From: Paludibacteraceae bacterium
Lineage (GTDB): Bacteria > Bacteroidota > Bacteroidia > Bacteroidales > Paludibacteraceae
Length of the DNA stretch: 64,000 nucleotides
Reading direction: 5' to 3'
NCBI GenBank assembly: GCA_017450685.1
Contig: JAFSTB010000020.1
Span: 1 to 64,000, forward strand
Every line of letters begins with the position of its first letter. The first letter of the stretch is position 1. A model generated the notes under the pieces. It searched no databases. It saw only the letters and a list, made by a program, of their open reading frames with translations, and had not been told where the DNA came from. Made by a program: the position numbers and the translations under genes. Positions 8,301 to 13,432 of this stretch are shown here, one piece after another.

Positions 8301-9986
8301 ACTAATAAGTATATATCTGTAAGCGGCGATAACGTTGCATTCAATAGTGAAGAGAACACTGTAACTTATGGCGCAGGAGTGGTTGTGCTGATAGCTGATA
8401 AAGTAACTAACGGTTGGACTTTACGCAAGGACAATACCAACTATCTCCAAGAGACATCAGTTAAAAACCTCGCTTGGAATACTAAGGATAACGCTACTGT
8501 ATGGACTATCAATTTTGATGGCAACAACGCAGTAATAGCCAATAGTACCAATGAGGAGAATAAACTGCAATACAACTCATCAAATCCTCGCTTCCTCACC
8601 TACGCCAGTCAGCAGAAGCAGATAATGCTTTATGGAGAAATGGCTGTGGTTAATGACAATGCAGACATTACAGACCTTGGTAATGTGGATGGTGAAGTGA
8701 TCGTTGTTGAAGAGGGTATGACTCTTACCGTTGATGAAGAAGCTAATCCTGCTACCGTAATCGTGAAGAACGGTTCAACATTAGATATGAGTGCTCAACT
8801 GAATGCTAACAACCTTATCATAGAGACTAAGGGTGGTCAGTCGGCACAGATAACAAATGTCAACAACCTCAACGTAAGCGGCGATATCTATATGGACATC
8901 ACCCTCTGCGACGGCAGTGTGGATGCCGACTACTGGTACTGCATCTCTGCTCCGTTCAATATCGACGCTGCTAACGGCTTCTACCTCGTTGACGGCACCA
9001 AACTGACACAGGGTGTGGACTATATCATCCGCACTTATGACGGTCAGCAGCGCGCTAACACCGGCAAGGGCTGGAACAAAGGTGTGGGTAACACACTCTA
9101 TGCAGGTAAGGCTTACCTCATCGGTTTCAACCCAGGTCAGCCTAATATCCTGCGCGTTAAAGCCGCTAACAGCGCATTCGCTGCTGTTACCTCTATGACA
9201 CTCAATGAGTATTCAGCCGGTGAAGATGCCGACAAGAACTGGAACGCTGTTGGTAACCCCAACTACAACTACGTTTCCATAAACCAAGATGCACATGTTT
9301 ACGATAATACCAACCATGCGTTCGTCGTTTACTCATACAACCAGTACACCTTCGTTGTAGGTACTCCGATGTTCATCCAGTTCGCCGGTACTCTCAACTT
9401 GGGCACCACCGACCATGGTCAGTATCGCGCTCCGCGTATGGACAACAAGATAAGCGCTTGTGTTCGCATCAGTCGTGAGGACGCTACACGCTTCGACAAC
9501 CAACTCTATATCCGCGCTTCAGAAGAGGCTACCAACGGTTTCGACTACGGTCACGACCTTGTTACAATGAACGAGACCACATCCAACACCGCTGCCCTCA
9601 TCTGGACTGAGAACTACGGCAAACGTCTCGCTATTGAGGAAGCACCGATGGATGAACAGATCGACTACGCTCTCGGTATCTCCGCTCCCGCTGCCGGCAC
9701 TTACACCTTACAGCAAGTAGGCGACGTAGAGAACGCCGAAGTATATCTCACCTATGAAGGTCAGATCATCTGGAACTTGAGCAAGAGCGCATACAGTCTC
9801 GACCTCGGTAAGGGCGCGAACAGCGGTTACGGTCTGCGTCTCATCATCGGTCGCAACAACGTAGTGACAGGTCTTGACGAGATGGGCAGCGACACCGATA
9901 ATACGCAGAAAGTGATACTCAACGGTAATCTCTTCATTCTGCGCGACGGCAAACTGTTCAACGCAACCGGTAGTCAGGTGAAATAA
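2376..9986 (+). CDS. Giant secreted multidomain surface protein with InlB-type repeats
   Basis: A 2536-residue protein with a signal peptide (residues 1-23, ending VQA). Visible modules, in order: an N-terminal beta domain (about 25-181) ending at GSAEP (182-186); a bacterial Ig-like segment (LDYIAITGTPSKTYEQGQ, about 190-270); a repeat of the InlB/Listeria-Bacteroides type (about 505-585); a fibronectin III-like segment (590-685); another InlB-like unit (690-770); a chitobiase C-terminal-like unit (DIYYTEDGSEPT, about 925-995); two OB-fold-like units (about 1005-1100 and 1270-1375); and three further InlB-like repeats (about 1470-1545, 1788-1858 and 1861-1935, each ending in a GW...W/AQW pattern). 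It ends with NGNLFILRDGK and a short tail like other type IX secretion cargo here. It probably acts as an exported adhesin or binding protein. No catalytic motif was recognised. Its N-terminus appears exchangeable with that at 1715-2275. Confidence 0.9.
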   Translation: MKHLKFYLALLMLVNIGISSVQATDPAVDDVIFKEEFTVSSATKANVYNFAGTTTWSGSKTGLSYVSSNTSSELQTTTANPITTANFFFVKTAASSLTMSGIAIPANVTEVTISFLSNKTIVTCDYSFTGSNYQRGVTSVNGTATFDLDVTNQSSLYLQFNKSGTSSNARIDDVTIKVKTIGSAEPGVSLDYIAITGTPSKTYEQGQSFDPTGLTVTAYYDDETDADVTGNVEWSFNPATFTVAGENKSVTATATYQEKEASETYNDITVTAHVVTAGTHNVTLNNALFGSEAAGSLSGDALHDYTGQQNDITFNYVKGLGSNMYMNASQIRLYKNITLVVSVPAGFNITEVTGLVANIAANNGSISNNTWTGKSNSITFSFTASSGNAQLGAISVTYEAVAPEVTVDPSSLSFDAKQNIAVDGKTFTLTGANLTSGLTLAASAGFNVSLESITAADAMAQGGVEVTVTPATPTATTTPVEGTVTISGGGLTSDVVVNLSMAVTPTYLVAIAVNDGDMGSATLNGGTASIYVTDDEEIALVATPESGHEFVNWTVSDDDIVLDDKNAASTTAMAGAAGTITANFQAQACTGLAAPVLDDVTTTYQSATIAWETVANADGYVLNIKKHEGNVAVVTDELIVAPTVSFEKTGLAANTQYDYSVMAVGDGTAYCDESNPTLAGSFTTNDYPSVAVTYSENNNSVSGGSKKIMTPFALPDEVTNEISGKTFVGWTTKSDFEDGDKSDEETYFAKGANFTIQSNAAVTLYAVYATAAGGAGSTWVINKDNFSTVSTGSGYAPYNGDHTEDDITYNTNQVMLQSQKVQFQKNNGVMYNKTAFDADIVSIAIDGIDANITVYEGAEEISTGGTSITLADGVYPFSSGKRYFRIQMGNATGTATSITVNLAGATSYSDYVISGSAALPVLGAPTGLTAGTYYEAQTITLAATNDADIYYTEDGSEPTTSSTKYTAPFTVDATKTIKAIAAKEGFENSPVAEATYTFGTVFASVSALYTYLTENDNPTNLNNVKVTGLVSRVTAAWDGSKLTYYISDNGKAENDLQMYRGVGLEADQVKVGDQVTVTGNYVLYNSNIHEFAAGNTIVARTAGAHASYEMVGDLTQDQFEDGATFADSYMANLKVNDVYNTGYKAEVDGVTFTANKTTLAVADETIHITATKDEETLAEKDFEIHVSAAYMVSFELKAGYKTEYFVGQTFVKPTVVATLSDNSHVEAEATECTGYNMNEANTYDVTVSFTYGAITINDVQYQITVKTIANDLATAYTASVAKDIIENVYASTTESTYDVYVSGKVIADANNSGTYFISDDGTDANKVQIYQGKYFDSSVSAKSNVKAGDEVVVKGHILVYSNAAEMKATTVISQFRTPEFTFADIVEGDEFEANISEDLAVVPTANSGDAEFTLTSGNTDVVTIVDGKLHAVAEGDAVITATRAATANENALNYKKATTTFNVHVIAERDRYTVSFDADGGTGTDPVIANQLPGATVDLPENPYSKESSAFVGWVVNDGAVEITDGQFTMPEGNVTIKATWNVVATCAISFMVNGAEVATANAPQTAEFSLAGVSHPTVPGFTWEGWSETEQAEEVENAPAMITTYTPEAGEATKVLYGIYSRLDNSSASYGNYIKATVVAEGDYLIVCENQNVAFDGSLTTLDAVSNTQAVAISEGILTLTNADNYVFTIAAKQGGYSIKSASDKYIGQGSDANGLASAATDNYTNSISITDGDVDIASSSAHLRYNKANNQTRFRYFKSSSYSGQEAIQLYKKDNGVTYYTSSPVEKVTITFDANGGEGGCQNAIINKGSQLTICAEAPTKSHSEFAGWKNGDDVYVAGQAYTFDADITLTAQWDAAATYTVTYVANGANGDVPTEVAQYAGDEFTIAAAGELEKAGYTFAGWEYNNTIYAAGENFTMPAENVVLTAQWKNEALYKMHLLTSTAEMVSGMKVVLAYQDSEDESKNALNADITGTNKYISVSGDNVAFNSEENTVTYGAGVVVLIADKVTNGWTLRKDNTNYLQETSVKNLAWNTKDNATVWTINFDGNNAVIANSTNEENKLQYNSSNPRFLTYASQQKQIMLYGEMAVVNDNADITDLGNVDGEVIVVEEGMTLTVDEEANPATVIVKNGSTLDMSAQLNANNLIIETKGGQSAQITNVNNLNVSGDIYMDITLCDGSVDADYWYCISAPFNIDAANGFYLVDGTKLTQGVDYIIRTYDGQQRANTGKGWNKGVGNTLYAGKAYLIGFNPGQPNILRVKAANSAFAAVTSMTLNEYSAGEDADKNWNAVGNPNYNYVSINQDAHVYDNTNHAFVVYSYNQYTFVVGTPMFIQFAGTLNLGTTDHGQYRAPRMDNKISACVRISREDATRFDNQLYIRASEEATNGFDYGHDLVTMNETTSNTAALIWTENYGKRLAIEEAPMDEQIDYALGISAPAAGTYTLQQVGDVENAEVYLTYEGQIIWNLSKSAYSLDLGKGANSGYGLRLIIGRNNVVTGLDEMGSDTDNTQKVILNGNLFILRDGKLFNATGSQVK
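2919..2937 (+). repeat. 19-bp GSAEP site, copy 3 (in the expressed gene)
   Basis: Identical to copy 1 and in frame (codon 182 onward of the giant protein, GSAEPG). It separates the variable N-terminal module from the long constant body. Confidence 0.9.
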
Positions 9987-9998
9987 CCGACAGACAGA

Positions 9999-10034
9999 TA
10001 TTTGGTAGGGGGAACCAACAACCCCTACCAAATA
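9999..10034 (+). terminator. Hairpin after the giant surface gene
   Basis: A 13-bp perfect stem (tatttggtagggg pairing with cccctaccaaata) encloses a 10-base loop, 12 bases after the stop codon. No T-run follows, so it may be a terminator or a 3'-end-stabilising structure. Confidence 0.6.
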
Positions 10035-10069
10035 TCCAACCTCTGGACGAACTGCCACTGAAAGAATAG

Positions 10070-10101
10070 TTTGCACTAATAGGATTTTTGCTATACCTTT
10101 G
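10070..10101 (+). promoter_or_regulatory. Bacteroidota-type promoter for the toxin-antitoxin remnant
   Basis: TTTG at 10070-10073, a 20-base spacer and TACCTTTG at 10094-10101 fit the Bacteroidota consensus exactly. Transcription would start a few bases further on, at the border of the 72-bp leader repeat (10108-10179). Confidence 0.8.
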
Positions 10102-10107
10102 CAGCCG

Positions 10108-10179
10108 TCTTTTGGAGCGCGGTCGTCCTCGCCCGCAACCAAAACAAAAACTGATAATAACAGATTTGTTATATAGAAG
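10108..10179 (+). repeat. 72-bp promoter-leader repeat, copy B
   Basis: It is the inverted counterpart of 710-781 (71 of 72 bases equal). It forms most of the 5' untranslated leader of the gene at 10201. The core gcgcggtcgtcctcgcccgc is GC-rich in an A/T-rich setting. It can form only a short stem (GCGG/CCGC), so an RNA structure is not obvious. Confidence 0.85.
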
Positions 10180-10200
10180 CGAAATCAATAAAGAATAAAA

Positions 10201-10419
10201 ATGAATACGGTCTTTTCAACATATCAGATGCAGATATTAGATAGTATCGCAAGAGTTAAGGAAGAGAAGGAATTGCGTGATATACGCAATCTGATAGCAG
10301 AGTATTTCTCTAACAAAGCTCTTGATGAGATGGATGCCCTATGCGAGAAAGGACAATCGAATACGGCGAGTATTCAGTCTTGGGCGAAAGAGCATCTGCG
10401 TACACAATATCAATATTGA
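10201..10419 (+). CDS. Small antitoxin-like protein of a PIN toxin pair
   Basis: This 72-residue acidic-basic protein (MNTVFSTYQMQILDSIARVKEEKEL...) resembles small Bacteroidales proteins encoded directly upstream of PIN-family putative toxins (the TIGR00305 type). The central part is predicted to be helical. It is 21 bases past the 72-bp leader repeat and has a consensus promoter at 10070-10101. The following toxin frame starts six bases after the stop codon. The toxin is decayed, so this antitoxin is probably an orphan. The assignment rests on context and remembered family resemblance. No DNA-binding motif is certain. Confidence 0.6.
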   Translation: MNTVFSTYQMQILDSIARVKEEKELRDIRNLIAEYFSNKALDEMDALCEKGQSNTASIQSWAKEHLRTQYQY

Positions 10420-10425
10420 TATGGT

Positions 10426-10690
10426 ATGGATAATATAGTTTTAGATACTAATTGCTTGCTCCCATCCAATACTGAATAGAACCAATATAAAGCATGTAGA
10501 AGTATATTTCCATTTTGATTTGATAAAAGAAGATAAGGATGACAATAAATTTGTAGATTGTGCTATTAAAGCAAATGCCAAATATATTGTATCCGAGGAT
10601 CATCCTTTTGATGTGTTGAAAAAAATTGATTATCCGCCAATAGATGTAATAGGTATAGATGAGTTTTTATTAGAGTTGCAAAAAATGTAA
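10426..10690 (+). pseudogene. PIN-family toxin with central deletion
   Basis: The start reads MDNIVLDTNCLL, the typical beginning of a TIGR00305-type PIN toxin with its first metal-binding Asp, but the frame stops at about 10479. A second frame then gives NIKHVEVYFHFDLIKEDKDD, then FVDCAIKANAKYIVSEDHPF and a normal end (DEFLLELQKM, stop at 10688-10690). Roughly 50-60 residues of the middle are missing and the reading frame is broken at the junction near 10470-10480. This is the same style of lesion as in the toxin remnant at 327-573. The preceding antitoxin-like gene remains intact. Confidence 0.75.
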
Positions 10691-10858
10691 ACACTCGAAT
10701 CCGAATATTTACGATGTTTTATCGGCAAAATCATATCAGAGTGTCAGATGAAGTCGGACTTTACGACAATAATAAAAGGGATTTCTAATAATTCCCGAGA
10801 AAAATTAAAAATTTACTAATAAGAACATTTTCGCTTGAAAATTAAAAAACCTTTCAAT
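10691..10858 (+). other. A/T-rich leader of the small peptide gene
   Basis: This stretch contains no gene. It includes a small hairpin (gggatttctaataattccc, about 10779-10797) and a long A/T-rich stretch directly before the start at 10859. No clear TAnnTTTG was found. Confidence 0.4.
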
Positions 10859-10999
10859 ATGAAAAGAAATATGTATATCAATCCAGCAACAGAGGTAGTG
10901 AAGGTGGAGATGGAGGCTATCCTGTTCCCTCCTTCTGCTGGTACTCCGGAACCCTCTCCTGCACGCCGTGATGTCATCACCTACGCTCCAAACAAGTAA
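10859..10999 (+). CDS. 46-residue hypothetical peptide
   Basis: The frame reads MKRNMYINPATEVVKVEMEA, then ILFPPSAGTPEPSPARRDVI, and ends TYAPNK. The start MK-x-YINP-x-x-E-V-V resembles a large class of very small Bacteroidales proteins of unknown function. Support comes from the A/T-rich leader, the codon-like composition and a perfect terminator hairpin 24 bases after the stop. It has no signal peptide or transmembrane segment. The Pro/Ala-rich second half suggests a disordered tail. Function unknown; a peptide precursor is possible but not shown. Confidence 0.65.
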   Translation: MKRNMYINPATEVVKVEMEAILFPPSAGTPEPSPARRDVITYAPNK

Positions 11000-11022
11000 C
11001 GTTTGCGCGTTAACTCTAACTC

Positions 11023-11065
11023 AAAACCGCCTATGAGGCTATATAAAAGCCCCTTAGGCGGTTTT
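11023..11065 (+). terminator. Rho-independent terminator after the small peptide gene
   Basis: The arms aaaaccgcct and aggcggtttt enclose an inner stem (gaggc/gcccc region) and end in a T-run. It separates the plus-strand peptide gene from minus-strand trxB and can work on both strands. Confidence 0.85.
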
Positions 11066-11129
11066 AGTGTATTATGGGCGGTTGCCGATTGTATCAATGG
11101 CGAGAACAGGTTGAGCGACGTGTCTCTTA

Positions 11130-12074
11130 TCAGCCTTTTTGTTTGAGGTATCTTTCAGCATCTAATGCTGCTTTGCAGCCTGCTGCGGCTGCCACTATGG
11201 CTTGACGGTAGTGAGGGTCGGCACAGTCGCCTGCCGCAAAAACACCCGGTATGTTGGTGGCGGTGCTAACACCAACGGTCTGTATATACCCTTCCTCATT
11301 GGTCTGCAACTGCCCTCTAAAGAGTGTCGTCTGAGGCGTATGACCGATGGCAAGGAAGAAACCGTCGATGTCAATATGCACTATCTTCTCTTCTGCCGTT
11401 CCTTTTTTATATATAAGGTCGGCACCTTGCACCTTACCTTCGCCTGTCAGTTGCAGCGTGTTATGCTCGAAAAGCACCTCTATCTTGGGGTTGCTAAGCA
11501 CACGCTCTTGCATTATCTCAGAAGCGCGAAGGAAAGGTTTGCGCACTATCATATACACTTTTTGGCAGAGGTTTGCGAGATAGGATGCCTCTTCGCAAGC
11601 CGTGTCACCACCACCCACTACTGCCACTGTCTTCTTGCGGTAGAAGAAACCGTCGCAGGTGGCGCAGGCACTCACACCGCGACCCTTATATGTCTGTTCT
11701 GACTCTATACCCAAGTATTTGGCTTTTGCCCCTGTGGCTATAATCACCGTTGCGGCTTCATACTCATCGTTCTCCTCCACCCATATATGGTGTTTGGCGG
11801 TATCGGTGGTATCCAACTCCACGCGTGTTACCTCACCTGACACAAAGCGTGTACCGAAACGTTCGGCTTGACGACGCAGGTCGTCCATCATCTCAAATGG
11901 CTGAATGCCGTCGGGATAACCGGGGAAGTTCTCCACCTCGGTTGTGGTCATCAACTGTCCGCCCACTTGCGGACCTTCAATAAGCAAAGGGTTAAGGTTC
12001 GCACGGGCTGCATAGATAGCAGCGGTATAACCCGCAGGACCGGAACCGATAATTAGACATTGTTCGTGTTGCAT
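11130..12074 (-). CDS. trxB: Thioredoxin-disulfide reductase
   Basis: NADPH-dependent FAD enzyme that keeps thioredoxin reduced in the cytoplasm. The 314-residue product starts at MQHEQCLIIG and shows the FAD motif GSGPAG, the redox-active CATC, the NADPH motif GGGDTA and the C-terminal FAD motif GVFAAGDC, the standard low-molecular-weight TrxB order. I chose the internal ATG at 12074 because the FAD-binding strand begins within a few residues; an upstream ATG would add 12 unusual residues. It is the last gene of the minus-strand set M6 protease-prmC-recX-trxB, 43 bases after recX. Confidence 0.93.
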   Translation of the reverse strand: MQHEQCLIIGSGPAGYTAAIYAARANLNPLLIEGPQVGGQLMTTTEVENFPGYPDGIQPFEMMDDLRRQAERFGTRFVSGEVTRVELDTTDTAKHHIWVEENDEYEAATVIIATGAKAKYLGIESEQTYKGRGVSACATCDGFFYRKKTVAVVGGGDTACEEASYLANLCQKVYMIVRKPFLRASEIMQERVLSNPKIEVLFEHNTLQLTGEGKVQGADLIYKKGTAEEKIVHIDIDGFFLAIGHTPQTTLFRGQLQTNEEGYIQTVGVSTATNIPGVFAAGDCADPHYRQAIVAAAAGCKAALDAERYLKQKG

Positions 12075-12117
12075 TATGATGTTGTTTAAGTTTTCTCTTA
12101 TTTGAGCCAAATATAAC

Positions 12118-12639
12118 TTATTGACTGATTATTCGTTTTATCTCTTCATAGGTGAAGCCTCGTTGCATAAGGAAGCGAAGTGTTTTGTCGGCAGGTTCGG
12201 CTTCCCGTTGTGCTATCAGTCGTTGCAGTTGTCGGTTGTAGGTGTTTTGGTCTATATCGTTGAGGGCTTGTTCTATTGCTTGTTCGTCTAAGCGAAGGGC
12301 ATTAAGAGCGGCGCGTATCTTCTGTCTGCCCCAACCGTTGTATGCCACTTTGTCGTGAGCCAGAGCGCGACAATAACGCAGGTCATCAATATAACCGTTT
12401 GCTCTTAGATAGGCAATGATAGTGTTATGCAACGCTGAAGGCACCTGCCATTGTGCCATTTTGCGTCTCACTTCCTGTTCGGCGTGTTCAGCCTGTGCAC
12501 AGTAGCGTGCCGCTTTGTTCAGCCATTGGTCGGCAGACTCGGCAGCATCCGTCTCGTCCGGTATGCCTGCTGACCGACGTTCAGCGTCGGGCTCCAACCA
12601 TGCGCTCTCGTCCATAGAGGTCGTGTCGTATAGTGACAT
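12118..12639 (-). CDS. recX: RecX-family regulatory protein
   Basis: The 173-residue protein has the helical repeat pattern of RecX, a modulator of RecA filaments: a segment around LNKAARYCAQAEHAEQEVRRKMAQW, then YLRANGYIDDLRYCRALAHDKVAYNGWGRQKIRAAL, then LMQRGFTYEEIKRII. The hallmark G-Y-x-D-D and GxxKIxxxL elements are visible. The N-terminal 60 residues are acidic and not conserved; they overlap the end of prmC by 59 bases in another frame. A later start is therefore possible, for example before LNKAARY, but no better ATG is obvious. Confidence 0.85.
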   Translation of the reverse strand: MSLYDTTSMDESAWLEPDAERRSAGIPDETDAAESADQWLNKAARYCAQAEHAEQEVRRKMAQWQVPSALHNTIIAYLRANGYIDDLRYCRALAHDKVAYNGWGRQKIRAALNALRLDEQAIEQALNDIDQNTYNRQLQRLIAQREAEPADKTLRFLMQRGFTYEEIKRIISQ

Positions 12640-13432
12640 TGGTGTATCCGTTTTGTTTCAATAGGTCTGCCACTGCTTGTGCCTGCTGCTCGTGGGCCTC
12701 CACGTAAAGGCTGTGTGTGTGCAGTTGCGCCAAAGAGCGATAGAAGAGCAGTGGGTCATCGTTAGGTACAAACAGTGCTGTGTGCGGCTCATACTCCACC
12801 ACATTGCGTGGCATCGACACTTTTTCCTCCGACGGTATGTATGGCGGATTGCTTACCACACAATCCCAACGATGGGTCGAAAGAGTCTTATCGGTCAGTA
12901 TGTCCGTTTGCAGCCATTGAATATCAGTGTTATGCTTTGTGCCGTTCTTGCGGGCTATCTCCAATGCCTCTTGACTGATGTCGCAGCCTGTCACCTGCCA
13001 CATCGGGCGCTCTGTCTTCAAAGCGATGGCTATGCAACCTGAGCCGGTGCAGGCATCCAACACTTGCAAGGGCTGTTCGCTCGACTGCTCTTGCAGCACC
13101 CAATCAACTAACTGCGCCGTCTCCGGACGAGGAATAAGAACAGCCGGCGACACCTCTAAATCCAAACCACGCCATAGCGTATGTGAGAAGATATACTGCA
13201 CGGGTTCGTGCTTGAGCAGTCGCTCCACTATGTCGGCAGTCCGTTCAGCCGGCAAAAAGCAACTCTCTTGGCTTGTGAGCAATTGTGTGCGTGAGCGTTG
13301 TGTCAACTCTTCCACCACCCACCACGACAAAGCCTTTGCCTCATCGCACGGGTAAGTGGTAAGCAACTGTTGCTCTATAAGTTGGCGTTGAACGCGCCAA
13401 CCGTTTGCCGTTAGTAGAGGAATTTTGCCCAA
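12581..13432 (-). CDS. prmC: Release factor glutamine methyltransferase
   Basis: It methylates the Gln of the GGQ motif of peptide release factors using S-adenosylmethionine. The 283-residue protein has the family's helical N-terminal domain, a SAM-binding motif (VLDACTGSGCIAIAL), the catalytic NPPY (VVSNPPYIPSEE) and the VEYEPHTALF segment typical of PrmC/HemK. The start at 13432 overlaps the 3' end of the M6 protease gene by 22 bases, and its own end overlaps recX, suggesting one transcript. A housekeeping gene between a secreted protease and recX is unremarkable in this phylum. Confidence 0.93.
   Translation of the reverse strand: MGKIPLLTANGWRVQRQLIEQQLLTTYPCDEAKALSWWVVEELTQRSRTQLLTSQESCFLPAERTADIVERLLKHEPVQYIFSHTLWRGLDLEVSPAVLIPRPETAQLVDWVLQEQSSEQPLQVLDACTGSGCIAIALKTERPMWQVTGCDISQEALEIARKNGTKHNTDIQWLQTDILTDKTLSTHRWDCVVSNPPYIPSEEKVSMPRNVVEYEPHTALFVPNDDPLLFYRSLAQLHTHSLYVEAHEQQAQAVADLLKQNGYTNVTIRHDLYGRERMVGARR

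Noticed and set aside
9708..10188. Minus-strand open frames over the 72-bp repeat (for example AGEDDRAPKD)
   Set aside because: They read the promoter-leader repeat backwards and overlap the end of the giant gene; the same peptide from the other copy (about 740-830) only reflects the DNA repeat.
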